From the NCBI GenBank assembly GCA_021787735.1, contig JAJYLL010000037.1:1-42207 (forward strand): 42,207 bases of DNA, written 5' to 3'. This document shows, piece by piece, positions 1 to 9,310 of the stretch. Position 1 is the stretch's first letter. The number at the start of each line of letters is the position of its first letter. Position numbers and translations under genes: made by a program. Origin of the DNA: Acidobacteriota bacterium (GTDB taxonomy: Bacteria > Acidobacteriota > Terriglobia > UBA7540). A model generated the notes under the pieces. The model was not told the origin of the DNA, made no database searches, and saw only the letters and a list, made by a program, of their open reading frames with translations.

Positions 1-217
1 CTTCGCCAAATTCTTCCCCCCGAGCTCGTTCCGCAAATGCCAGGTAACGCACATAGGCATTGGCCTCGCCCAGGTAAGCAGTCTTCAGGTTCTCGAGGGT
101 TTTGCTTGGCGCCGGTCCTTCACTCATCCAGGCGAGCGACGCAAACACGACCACCATCAGCGCCCCCAAAACCGCCCACTTTGGCAAAGATTTAAGTGTC
201 AGATCCCTGGTAGGCAT
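1..217 (-). CDS. Rubrerythrin-like ferritin-family protein, exported (3' part outside window)
   Basis: The gene reads leftward and is cut by the window edge; 72 N-terminal residues are visible. Residues 1-30 form a signal peptide or membrane anchor: a basic start, then a hydrophobic run around LGALMVVVFASLAW. After a short linker comes the first helix of a rubrerythrin/ferritin-like domain, with ENLKTAYLGEANAYVRYLAF, where the Glu of GEAN is the expected first iron ligand. Rubrerythrins are di-iron proteins of oxidative-stress defence, normally cytoplasmic, so the N-terminal signal is unusual. The start is supported by a strong Shine-Dalgarno sequence (GGAAGGAGG) about 6 bases upstream. Whether the C-terminal rubredoxin-like domain is present cannot be seen. 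The family call is fairly secure; the exact role is unknown. Confidence 0.75.
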   Translation of the reverse strand, partial: MPTRDLTLKSLPKWAVLGALMVVVFASLAWMSEGPAPSKTLENLKTAYLGEANAYVRYLAFAERARGEEFGE

Positions 218-304
218 CTTGATCCCTCCTTCCTCCCTCGCCGGAGGGTCCAGTCCGACTGAAACTTCCCCTTTTTATTATCCCGGCAGCCGCAAAATGG
301 CACA

Positions 305-318
305 GTGATTCGAGTCAC
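305..318. promoter_or_regulatory. Possible CRP/FNR-type operator
   Basis: The site reads GTGA-N6-TCAC, the half-site pattern bound by CRP-type regulators. It lies between the divergent rubrerythrin and Gfo/Idh genes, about 54 bases upstream of the inferred start of transcription of the latter. A single 14-base match can arise by chance, so this is a suggestion only. Confidence 0.25.
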
Positions 319-350
319 CTGATTTTGTGAGAACATTCCGCCCCACTCCT

Positions 351-359
351 TGATAGAAT
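351..359 (+). promoter_or_regulatory. Extended -10 promoter element for the Gfo/Idh gene
   Basis: TGATAGAAT matches an extended -10 (TGn followed by TAGAAT, five of six to consensus). No good -35 is visible, as expected for extended -10 promoters. Transcription would start near 366, which argues against translation from the GTG at 368 and for the ATG at 416. Confidence 0.4.
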
Positions 360-415
360 AGCCGCCGGTGCACACCAGAAAATCGAACATGAAGAAATCA
401 GGCGGGAGGCTCGGG

Positions 416-1441
416 ATGGATAAGCTGGGCGTGGGGATTGTGGGAACCGGGTGGGTTTCGTCAGAATACATCCGGGCGTTTGAGGCCGACCCTCGCACCG
501 AGGTGCGGGCCATTGTAAGCCGGGAAAAAGACCGCGCCCATGCCAAAACGGAAGAGTTCCATTTGGAACGCGCGCGGGCTTATGAACACCTTGAAAAAAT
601 GCTCGATGATCCCGGTATTCAGATCGTTGTGATTGCCACGCCCCACCATCTGCACGTTCCGCAGGGCGTTGCCGCGGCGCAGGCCGGCAAGCATCTGGTG
701 ATTGAAAAACCGGTATCGCTCGACCTGGAAGGGCTGCAAAAGCTTCAGGCCGCCGTCCACTCCACCAAGGTCAAAACCGTGGTCAGTTTTGTGCTCCGTT
801 GGAACCCGTTGTTCGCGACCATCCGTGCGATGCTGGCCGATGGACTCATCGGAAAGCTCTTTGCTGCGGAAGTTGACTACCTGCACGGCATCGGTCCGTG
901 GTACGCCCAGTATTATTGGAACATCAAGAAGGAGATGGCCGGCAGCAGCCTGCTGACTGGAGGTTGCCACGCCGCCGACGGTCTGCGCTGGTTTGTAGGC
1001 AAAAAGGCTGTCGAGGTCTTTGCTTACGCCAACACCAGTCCGGACAATCCTTTACACTACGAGTACGAGCCCAACAGCGTCACGCTGGTCCGCTTTGAGG
1101 ACGGTACGATCGGCAAGGTGGCATCTTCGGTCGAAGCGATCATGCCCTATGTATTCCGCATCCAGTTGCTGGGTGACCAGGGCGCCATCCGCAACAACGA
1201 GGTCTATTCCAAACGCTGGCCCGGGCAGAAGAATTGGGCGGCCATTCCCACCGTTCTTCCCGATAGCGGTGACGTCGAACACCATCCTTTCCGCGAGGAG
1301 GTCAGCCACTTCATCGACTGCATCCTGGAAGATCGCGAGTCGCACGCCAACTTGGATGACGCTGCGCTCACCCACGAAATCTGCTACGCCTCGGAAATCT
1401 CCGCGCGCGAGCACCGCCCTGTATCCCTGCCGCTTTTGTAG
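416..1441 (+). CDS. Gfo/Idh/MocA family NAD(P)-dependent oxidoreductase
   Basis: This is a 341-residue two-domain oxidoreductase, the usual family length. The N-terminal Rossmann fold starts with the dinucleotide motif VGIVGTGW (residues 6-13). The family signature EKPVSL follows at about 97. In the C-terminal domain, GGCHAADGLRW (around 182-192) carries the His and Asp of the family's catalytic centre. Such enzymes oxidise or reduce sugars, inositols and related polyols; the substrate cannot be told from sequence. I chose ATG 416 because GGGAGG lies just upstream and the protein then begins directly before the first strand; GTG 368 and ATG 389 are in frame but less likely. There is no sugar operon around it, so it looks monocistronic. 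Confidence 0.88.
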   Translation: MDKLGVGIVGTGWVSSEYIRAFEADPRTEVRAIVSREKDRAHAKTEEFHLERARAYEHLEKMLDDPGIQIVVIATPHHLHVPQGVAAAQAGKHLVIEKPVSLDLEGLQKLQAAVHSTKVKTVVSFVLRWNPLFATIRAMLADGLIGKLFAAEVDYLHGIGPWYAQYYWNIKKEMAGSSLLTGGCHAADGLRWFVGKKAVEVFAYANTSPDNPLHYEYEPNSVTLVRFEDGTIGKVASSVEAIMPYVFRIQLLGDQGAIRNNEVYSKRWPGQKNWAAIPTVLPDSGDVEHHPFREEVSHFIDCILEDRESHANLDDAALTHEICYASEISAREHRPVSLPLL

Positions 1442-1609
1442 GAATATTCCGCGAGAGCAAATTATGGCCAGGCATGCACGCGTCGCCGCGTTCTCTCGAC
1501 AGTGGAAGGCTGGCGCGAAAGATCAAAAGGCAGAAGAAGGCAGACGTGCGGATTCTCAGACCTGGTATTTCAAATCCTGTGCTGAGCGCACCACCCGCGA
1601 CAATCGCCC

Positions 1610-1909
1610 TCATGCGGACCTGTAAAGCCTTGCCCAGACAAGCCAAATTGCCAGGTTGGCCGCCACCGCAACCAGGATTCCCAGCAATGAGAGTGAATCA
1701 ACGCTGAGGCCGCTGTGGAAAAGAACCTTTTGGATAACGATCAGCCCCACCAGACTCCCCGGAAAAAGCAGCAGGTTTCCGGAAACCAGGAGGCCAACCC
1801 CAATTCCGGAGATGAGCGGGCTGGGGCCCAATGTGTATCTGGACGCCAAAGAGAAAATGATTCCCGCCGCCTGCAAACTCAGAAAGATTATCCACGCTTT
1901 GCGGCTCAT
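1610..1909 (-). CDS. Small hypothetical membrane protein
   Basis: A 99-residue hydrophobic protein with about three membrane helices: near residues 5-22, 30-58 and 70-92. I recognise no family. The start is supported by a Shine-Dalgarno-like GAAGGTG about 6 bases upstream. It lies 101 bases downstream of the gpmI stop on the same strand, so it may be the last gene of the eno-gpmI transcript, though the gap also allows its own promoter. It ends convergently with the Gfo/Idh gene; the 168 bases between them show no clear terminator. Confidence 0.6.
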   Translation of the reverse strand: MSRKAWIIFLSLQAAGIIFSLASRYTLGPSPLISGIGVGLLVSGNLLLFPGSLVGLIVIQKVLFHSGLSVDSLSLLGILVAVAANLAIWLVWARLYRSA

Positions 1910-2010
1910 GGCCCACCTTCAGGTACCCGGAAGTGCCGGCGAGGACGCAGGCACCGCATGGCGCGTGCCTGCATCGCGGGGATCATTCAAGCCGCAAAGA
2001 CCGGAAAAAC

Positions 2011-3582
2011 TCAACTAGCGGAACGCGGCTGTGGCTCTTTGTATTCGGCATCGCGCAAATCGTGGCCCGTCATTTCAGCAGGCAGAGGAATGCCCAACAG
2101 GCCCAGCAGCGTGGGCGAAATATCCGCCAGCGCTCCGCCCTCGCGGAGTTTGGGCGGGACCTCTTCCGCAATCATGATGAGCGGAACGGGATTGGTGGTG
2201 TGCGCCGTGTGCGGTCCGCCTGTCGCAGGGTCCACCATGAGTTCGGCGTTGCCGTGGTCGGCAGTGATGACCATCGCTCCACCCTTGGCGCGGACTGCCT
2301 TGTAAATCTCGCCCAGGCAGGCGTCAACGGTTTCCACCGCCTTGACGGCGGCCTCGAGTTTGCCACTGTGGCCCACCATGTCCGCGTTGGCAAAGTTGAC
2401 GATGATGACGTCGCGACTGCCTTCGTTGACCGCCTTGACCACGGTTTCCATCACGCCGCGCGCGCTCATTTCCGGCTGCAGGTCGTAGGTGGCGACTTTG
2501 GGCGACGGCACCAGAATGCGGTCTTCGCCGGGATAGGCTTTCTCCACGCCGCCGTTGAAGAAGTACGTCACGTGCGCGTACTTTTCCGTCTCCGCCACGC
2601 GGAGGTTCTTCAACTGCGCTTCCGCCATCACCGCTGCCAGGATGTGATTGAGCGTTTGCGGCGAAAAAACATGCGGGTTGGTGAACGTCTTGTCGTAGCG
2701 CGTCATCGAGAGGTAATGCAGGTTCTCGGGATTGTTGCGGCGCTCGAACCCATCGAAGTCTGAATGCGTCAGGGCGCGCGTCATCTGCCGGGCGCGGTCG
2801 GCGCGGAAGTTGAAGAACATCACGGCGTCGTCGCTGCGAATGGTGGCCGTTGGGTGGCTGTCGGAATCCGTGATGACGATGGGGACCACAAACTCATCGG
2901 TGACACCCTGATTGTAGGATTTCTTGATGGCCGCGACGGGATCGTCAGACTTCACGCCCTCGCCGTTGACAATGGCATCGTAAGCAAGCTGAGTGCGCTG
3001 CCAGCGATTGTCACGGTCCATGGCATAGTAACGGCCTGAAACCGAGGCAATGCGGCCAATGTTGTATTCGCGCATCTTCTGTTGCAGCGCCTCGACGTAC
3101 CCAGCGCCATTGGTCGGCGCGGTGTCGCGGCCGTCGAGAAAGACATGGACAAAAACTTCGCTGACTTGGTTTTCGCGCGCCATCTTCAGCAGCGAGTAAA
3201 GATGCCGCTGGTGCGAATGGACGCCGCCGTCGCTGAGCAGGCCCATGAAGTGCAGGCGAGTCTTGCGCCCCGCTTCCATCAGTTCGAGCAAGGCAGGGTT
3301 CCTGAAGAATTCGCCGGTTTCGATGGAGGCATCAATACGCGTGATTTCCTGATAGACAACACGCCCCGCGCCGATGTTCAGATGGCCCACTTCGGAGTTT
3401 CCCATCAGGCCGCTGGGCAGGCCCACGCGCCTGCCGGAAGTGTGAATCAGCGTGGAGGGATATTTTTTCAGGATTGCATCATAGTTGGGCTTATGCGCAA
3501 GCGCGATGGCGTTGTTGTCGTGCTCGACACGATACCCCCAGCCATCAAGGATGATAAGTACAACTGGTTTTGGTATTTTCAT
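2011..3582 (-). CDS. gpmI: 2,3-bisphosphoglycerate-independent phosphoglycerate mutase
   Basis: GpmI interconverts 3- and 2-phosphoglycerate in glycolysis and gluconeogenesis in the cytoplasm, using two Mn ions and a phosphoserine intermediate. At 523 residues the length is typical. The N-terminal metal site ILDGWGYR (about 9-16) and the phospho-acceptor serine in [19 protein letters not shown] (about 60-78) are intact. [24 protein letters not shown] and the C-terminal metal motif TADHGNAEL complete both alkaline-phosphatase-like and transferase parts. The ATG is preceded by AAGAAGAGAG. It follows enolase by 128 bases on the same strand, and the two catalyse consecutive steps, so co-transcription is likely. 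A dispersed inverted pair (ATTAGTG and CACTAAT) sits in the gap between them. Confidence 0.97.
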   Translation of the reverse strand: MKIPKPVVLIILDGWGYRVEHDNNAIALAHKPNYDAILKKYPSTLIHTSGRRVGLPSGLMGNSEVGHLNIGAGRVVYQEITRIDASIETGEFFRNPALLELMEAGRKTRLHFMGLLSDGGVHSHQRHLYSLLKMARENQVSEVFVHVFLDGRDTAPTNGAGYVEALQQKMREYNIGRIASVSGRYYAMDRDNRWQRTQLAYDAIVNGEGVKSDDPVAAIKKSYNQGVTDEFVVPIVITDSDSHPTATIRSDDAVMFFNFRADRARQMTRALTHSDFDGFERRNNPENLHYLSMTRYDKTFTNPHVFSPQTLNHILAAVMAEAQLKNLRVAETEKYAHVTYFFNGGVEKAYPGEDRILVPSPKVATYDLQPEMSARGVMETVVKAVNEGSRDVIIVNFANADMVGHSGKLEAAVKAVETVDACLGEIYKAVRAKGGAMVITADHGNAELMVDPATGGPHTAHTTNPVPLIMIAEEVPPKLREGGALADISPTLLGLLGIPLPAEMTGHDLRDAEYKEPQPRSAS

Positions 3583-3710
3583 GACTCTCTTCTTGAGATT
3601 GGGGTCGGGGATCGGGAATTAGTGAAGGCTACAGAATTATTGCCTCGGGGCTTCAATTCAGCGCCCTTACACTAATCTCTGATCGCTAATCGCCGCGGCT
3701 GCACCAATGC

Positions 3711-4994
<1,284 letters not shown>

Positions 4995-5029
4995 TCAGGT
5001 ATCTCCTTTACTGAATATCAAAACTGTTC

Positions 5030-5038
5030 ATTCTAACA
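5030..5038 (-). promoter_or_regulatory. Extended -10 promoter element for eno
   Basis: Read on the minus strand the site is TGTTAGAAT, an extended -10. It would start transcription near 5023, leaving a leader of about 29 bases that contains the enolase Shine-Dalgarno. No convincing -35 is present. Confidence 0.4.
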
Positions 5039-5292
5039 TAGCCCCTCATCATTACTGTGACCGGGAACACACTGCAAGGCGCGGGCAGGCTTTCAGTAGC
5101 GGCCAGGAACTGGTGTTCGCGAACATCCACGGACTGCCACTACACGAGATGAAGTCCGAAAACGTGGCCCGCGCCGTCGCGGCTGAACACATGCACCGGA
5201 TAAAAGGTCAGCGATCCTGAATCGTCCACCGCAGCGGGGCGTGAGCTACAATTGGGTGGCAGTTTATCCACTTCACAGCAATGGAGGGCAGG

Positions 5293-5688
5293 ATGGCAAC
5301 GTTGGGCCTGATTGAATACAAAGACGCGAGCCCGGAAGTTCGTGCGGTGTATGACGACATCATGGCGACGCGCAAGACCGACTGGATCAACAATTTCTGG
5401 AAGGCACTGGCGCACGACCCCGTGACTTTGAGGCGGACTTGGGAGAGCCTCAAGGAGATCATGACCGAGGGAGCGTTGGATCGCCTGACCAAAGAACTGA
5501 TCTACGTGGCCGTGAGTGTCACCAACCAGTGCAACTACTGCATCGCCTCGCACACCGCCGGCGCGCGCAAGGCCGGCATGACGGACGCCATGCTGGCGGA
5601 ACTGATTGCAGTAGTCGGCATGGCGAACGAAACCAACAGCCTCGCCGGCGCGTACCAGGTTGAAGTGGACCAGCAGTTCAAGGCGTAG
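5293..5688 (+). CDS. Carboxymuconolactone decarboxylase / AhpD-family protein
   Basis: A 131-residue all-helical protein of the CMD/AhpD family. The redox motif CNYCIASHT places Cys80, Cys83 and His87 as in AhpD-type alkylhydroperoxidases, where the cysteine pair reduces peroxides or relays electrons. The pattern CxxC-x3-H is the whole functional signature of the subgroup; substrate and partner are unknown. I start at ATG 5293, which has GGAGG 5 bases upstream; the in-frame ATG at 5281 lies within that ribosome-binding stretch. The 250 bases upstream, back to eno, hold no recognisable gene. No AhpC or peroxiredoxin gene is nearby. Confidence 0.88.
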   Translation: MATLGLIEYKDASPEVRAVYDDIMATRKTDWINNFWKALAHDPVTLRRTWESLKEIMTEGALDRLTKELIYVAVSVTNQCNYCIASHTAGARKAGMTDAMLAELIAVVGMANETNSLAGAYQVEVDQQFKA

Positions 5689-6013
5689 AGACGGACAGGA
5701 AGAGCCGGGATTTTCGTTTCCCAGCTAATCGCGTGGTCAAACTGGCCGCTTTGCTCTGCGTCCTCGGTGTCTTGAAAAAGGGCAACACGGAGGATACAGA
5801 GGCGCTCCGTGGTCTCTGGATTTGGGCTTTTCATTTACAAAGGGCATGGTGATAAACCAATGGCCTTACGCGTATGGGATTGTGGAAGCCGCTTGCTGCA
5901 ATTACAAGGACGCATCATCGGGGCACGGACCGACACGTCTCTGGAACGCTTTTCGCCAACCTGCTAGAGTTAGAGGAACTGCTTTGCAGGCGCTTTGGGT
6001 AAAGGAATTATCT
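5689..6013. other. Intergenic region with a degenerate cacggag/cagag repeat
   Basis: There is no gene that I can support here. Around 5755-5820 the DNA alternates CTCTGCGTCCTCGGTGTC with ACACGGAGGATACAGAG, an imperfect inverted arrangement. A similar AACACAGAGAGCACAGAG stretch occurs near 22490. The frame upstream of the channel gene stays open back to 5822, but that part does not resemble a protein domain. Confidence 0.4.
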
Positions 6014-7159
6014 GTGGCGGCGTTCATCGGCTTGCTGGGAGTCGGGATCTTGGGCGCGATCCTCTGGGACGCGTTTGAGACGATCGTTCTGCCGCGGCGC
6101 GTTACGCGGCGATTCCGGCTGACAGGCGCGTTTTACCGCTACACCGGAACGCCGTGGCTTGCCATCGCGCGTCGCATCAAGTCTTCCAAACGGCGCGAAG
6201 GGTTCTTGAGTGTTTTCGGTCCGCTTTCGGTGCTGATACTTTTCGGAGTATGGGCCGGCGGGCTGATCCTGAGCTTCGCCATGGTGCAATGGGCTGTCGG
6301 CCACATTTTAGGCGAACCCTGGACGGTGCAGTCATTCGACGCGCAACTTTACCTGAGCGGTACCAGTTTCTTTACTCTGGGGCTAGGCGACGTGATCCCG
6401 CACACGCCATTTGCGCGATTTGTGACTGTGGCCGAGGCCGGTATGGGATTCGCCTTCCTAGCGGTCGTCATCTCCTATCTGCCGGTGCTTTACGGGGCAT
6501 TTTCGCGTCGCGAGGCCAACATCTCCCTGCTCGATGCGCGCGCCGGGTCGCCACCCACCGCCGCGGAGCTGCTGCGCCGTCACGTCCGGCAGCAGAACCT
6601 TGAAGCGCTGGACCAATACCTGCGCGCATGGGAAAGCTGGGCGGCTGAGCTGATGGAAAGCCACCTTTCCTATCCGGTGCTCTGCTATTTCCGTTCGCAG
6701 CACAACAATCAGTCATGGGTGTCGGCTCTAGCCACCATTCTGGATGCGTGCGCGCTCCTGATTGCGCACACAGAAGGAGCATTACGCTGGCAGGCCGAAC
6801 TGACTTTTGCTATTTGCCGGCACGCGCTGGTGGACCTGGCACAGGCACTCTCCATTCCGCCCCGACTTGTTTCCAGCGACCGCTTTGAGGCCGCAACACT
6901 CGCCGAGATGAGGCAGATCTTGGGCGCGTGTGGAACTCCGATGTGCAGGGAACGCGCCGCTGGGGAAACGCTGGAGAAGCTGCGCGGAATGTATGAACCC
7001 TACCTGTTCGGCTTTTCGGACCGGTTATTGATGGTGCTTCCCGCATGGGGACCGGCCATCCCCCGCCTCGACAACTGGCGAACCAGCGCTTGGGAGCGAG
7101 TCTCGACCGCTACGAACCCCGCTGCGGTCTCTGCCCTCGAAGAAGACGACCACTCCTGA
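6014..7159 (+). CDS. Two-pore-domain-type potassium channel protein with novel C-terminal domain
   Basis: A 381-residue protein. Membrane segments lie near residues 3-23, 67-96 and 137-162. Between the last two is a pore helix and selectivity filter, TSFFTLGLGDVIP (TLGLGD at 121-126), as in ion-channel-2 family K+ channels. About 215 cytoplasmic residues follow; they lack the glycine-rich nucleotide motif of RCK/TrkA-N domains and I do not recognise them. The first helix before the canonical helix-pore-helix unit is also extra. I chose GTG 6014 because AAAGGA lies 7 bases upstream and the first helix begins immediately; in-frame starts back to 5822 add only non-conserved sequence. Channel identity is good; ion selectivity and gating are inferred. 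Confidence 0.8.
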   Translation: MAAFIGLLGVGILGAILWDAFETIVLPRRVTRRFRLTGAFYRYTGTPWLAIARRIKSSKRREGFLSVFGPLSVLILFGVWAGGLILSFAMVQWAVGHILGEPWTVQSFDAQLYLSGTSFFTLGLGDVIPHTPFARFVTVAEAGMGFAFLAVVISYLPVLYGAFSRREANISLLDARAGSPPTAAELLRRHVRQQNLEALDQYLRAWESWAAELMESHLSYPVLCYFRSQHNNQSWVSALATILDACALLIAHTEGALRWQAELTFAICRHALVDLAQALSIPPRLVSSDRFEAATLAEMRQILGACGTPMCRERAAGETLEKLRGMYEPYLFGFSDRLLMVLPAWGPAIPRLDNWRTSAWERVSTATNPAAVSALEEDDHS

Positions 7160-7750
7160 GAGGCTCCGTCGCGCCTGAGCGGCGAAGAACTCACTGCGCG
7201 GTGACGATCCAGCAACTGCAATTCAAGGGTTCCCCCCTTGGTCCAGAGGTCGGCCCGTGATATACGGGCTCGGTCTGTGAAACTGGGCTCATTCTGAAGG
7301 CCTTCTTAAAATGCAAAACACTTTATATTGCAAAGCCGCTCGCCTTTGGGGTACCCTACGGATTTGCCGTCGAAAGAGGCGATAGCGGCGGCTTTACGCC
7401 GCCAACCGGCGCTGAAAGCATTGACCTAATGGCGGGGTGAACCCGCCGCTTCGTCTTCTATGCGAGATATTTCAACAGCCTGTTAGGCCCTAAAAAAGAA
7501 ACCGAGAGAATCTGCGAAGCTCGACTCGGGGGAGGTGGCATTCCCGCTACCTTCGGAATCACCAGATAGCGAGGGCCAGGATCAAAACCGGGTGACACAT
7601 CAAAAAAGTTAATGTATCAGGCGATCGTTACGGCTGCGGGGATTCATCGCGGGGCTGAGAATGATCATCAAACAGGCTTAGCCCGGTAGTGTCGGGGAAC
7701 TGATGCGCTGGAAAGAAACCCGGCGAGTATCCACTGAACAGGAGGCAAAC
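7160..7750. other. Long intergenic region upstream of the efflux operon
   Basis: About 590 bases without a supportable gene. It holds the hairpin repeat listed at 7383-7451 and must also contain the promoter of the RND operon, but I could not identify -35/-10 boxes with confidence. No regulator gene is encoded here. Confidence 0.5.
7383..7451. repeat. REP-like GCGGCG hairpin repeat, copy 1
   Basis: Two arms, 7384-7404 and 7430-7450, are nearly reverse complements, and each arm is itself GC-palindromic (GCGGCG...CGCCGC). The 21 bases at 7383-7403 recur exactly, in reverse complement, at 21467-21487. The structure resembles bacterial interspersed palindromic elements. It has no T tract, so it is not a classical terminator. 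Confidence 0.65.
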
Positions 7751-9307
7751 ATGCAGAACAGATGGAACGAAATCATGCAGTGCAAACGGGCATTCGAGGC
7801 ATTTGTCTTCAAGTTCAGCGGCAACGGGTCGCGGCAAAGGCTGGAGGCGTTCCGGACCCGCTGGGTTCTGGTGGCATTCACTTTGACGCTGACGCTCGGG
7901 CTGATGGGCTTCAGGGCTTTTGCAGCGGAGGGCAAAAGCGCGGTGGGGGGGCAACGCGTCTCCGACGCGCAGCTTCTCACCACGCTTGCCTCCACCCCGG
8001 CCTCGAAGGCCGCGCCTCCGCAGGAACCCGCAGCCACCGGCGCAAGCGCCAACGCTCCACTGACGCTCACTCTGCAGGATGCGCTTGAGCGCGCGGAAAA
8101 ATACAGCCCACAATTCCAGGGCGCTGTAACGGCCACGAAGATGGCGCGGGCCAATGTGGTGCAGGCGCGCTCCACGCTTTTGCCATCGGTGGACTACACC
8201 ACCCAGGAACTGTTGACGCAGGGCAACGGGATAGTGCCTAGCGGGCGTTTTGTAACGAATGACGGTGTTCACGTTTACCGCGCCTGGGGCGTATTTCACC
8301 AGAACTTTTCCGCAGATACCTTTACGTTGGCGGGTTACCGGGCCGCGACTGCTGCTGAAGATATGGCACGGGCGCAGCAGGAGATTGCGCAACGCGGTCT
8401 GAATGTGGTGGTAACACAGGCCTACTACGCGCTGGTGGTGGCGGAGCGCGGCTACGCCACGGCTCAGCAGGCGTTGACCCAAGCCGCAGAGTCGCTCAAG
8501 ACCAGTCAGGAACTTGAGCAGGGCGGCGAGGTGGCTCACAGCGACGTGATCACCTTTCAAGTGCAGTATAACCAATCGCGACAGGCATTTCAGGAGGTTA
8601 AGCTGGCCATGGCGAACGCGCGGCTGGCGCTGGCAGTGATGCTTTTCCCTGACTTCAATCAAAACTTCAACGTAGTGGATGATCTGGACACTACGCCGCC
8701 ACTGCCCACCCTTGCGGACGCAACGAAAATGGCAGAAGCCAGCAATCCGGATATTCGAGCCGCGATGGCGGCCTTACGCCAATCGCGCTACGGAGTGTCG
8801 CAGGCGAAGGCGGCTTTTCTTCCGACGCTCTCCTTCGATGTCGATTACGGCATTGAGGCCAATGCCTTTGCCCTGCGCAGCCGGACGAGTGCCTTCCCGG
8901 AAGCAGGCCGGCTGCCCAACCTGGGCTTTTTTGTGACGGCCACGCTGAATGTGCCGGTTTGGCACTGGGGCGCGAACATCAGCAAGCTGCGCCAGGCCCG
9001 GTACCAGAAGCAGCAGGCACAGATAGATTTGAGTTATGCGCAGCGGCAGGTGTTGAAGAACCTCTATTCCTACTATAATGAAGCGCGAACCTCTCAGGCG
9101 GAACTGGCCGACATGCAAAATTCGGCAAGCCTTGCAGCAGAAGGACTGAGACTGAACACGCTGCGCTATAAGTCAGGGGATGCCACCGTGCTGGATGTGC
9201 TGAACGCTCAGACCACTTTGACGCAAGCGCGCAACAGTTACGCGGCTGGCCTGGCGCGTTATCGAGTGGCACTTGCCAACCTCCAGACACTGACGGGGAG
9301 CTTCTAA
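7751..9307 (+). CDS. TolC-family outer membrane efflux protein
   Basis: The protein (518 residues) is the outer-membrane channel of a tripartite efflux pump. An extended N-terminal region of about 38 residues precedes a signal helix (VLVAFTLTLTLGLMGF) and an AFAAE cleavage-like site. The mature part has the two TolC-type repeats: LTLQDALERAEKYSPQFQG opens the first, and the helical stretch ending LRYKSGDATVLDVLNAQTTL is the second repeat's signature. I chose ATG 7751 because AGGAGG lies 5 bases upstream; ATG 7703 is in frame but has no ribosome-binding site. Only 3 bases separate its stop from the adaptor gene, so the two are translated from one message. Confidence 0.93.
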   Translation: MQNRWNEIMQCKRAFEAFVFKFSGNGSRQRLEAFRTRWVLVAFTLTLTLGLMGFRAFAAEGKSAVGGQRVSDAQLLTTLASTPASKAAPPQEPAATGASANAPLTLTLQDALERAEKYSPQFQGAVTATKMARANVVQARSTLLPSVDYTTQELLTQGNGIVPSGRFVTNDGVHVYRAWGVFHQNFSADTFTLAGYRAATAAEDMARAQQEIAQRGLNVVVTQAYYALVVAERGYATAQQALTQAAESLKTSQELEQGGEVAHSDVITFQVQYNQSRQAFQEVKLAMANARLALAVMLFPDFNQNFNVVDDLDTTPPLPTLADATKMAEASNPDIRAAMAALRQSRYGVSQAKAAFLPTLSFDVDYGIEANAFALRSRTSAFPEAGRLPNLGFFVTATLNVPVWHWGANISKLRQARYQKQQAQIDLSYAQRQVLKNLYSYYNEARTSQAELADMQNSASLAAEGLRLNTLRYKSGDATVLDVLNAQTTLTQARNSYAAGLARYRVALANLQTLTGSF

Positions 9308-9310
9308 CCG

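Noticed and set aside
303..320. T-arm-like sequence (GATTCGAGTC), possible tRNA
   Set aside because: No acceptor stem, anticodon arm or CCA end can be folded around it; it reads better as a palindromic protein-binding site.
3605..3700. ATTAGTG/CACTAAT inverted pair between eno and gpmI as an attenuator
   Set aside because: The arms are short, imperfect and about 50 bases apart with no T tract, so no functional claim is possible.
5113..5220. Short GTG-initiated frame (35 codons) between eno and the AhpD-like gene
   Set aside because: It has an AGGAA nearby but no signal, domain or conserved pattern; too short to support.
7628..8662. 344-codon open frame on the minus strand opposite the TolC-like gene
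   Set aside because: It is antisense to a conserved gene; its composition (many Arg, His, Gln) is typical of a high-GC shadow frame.
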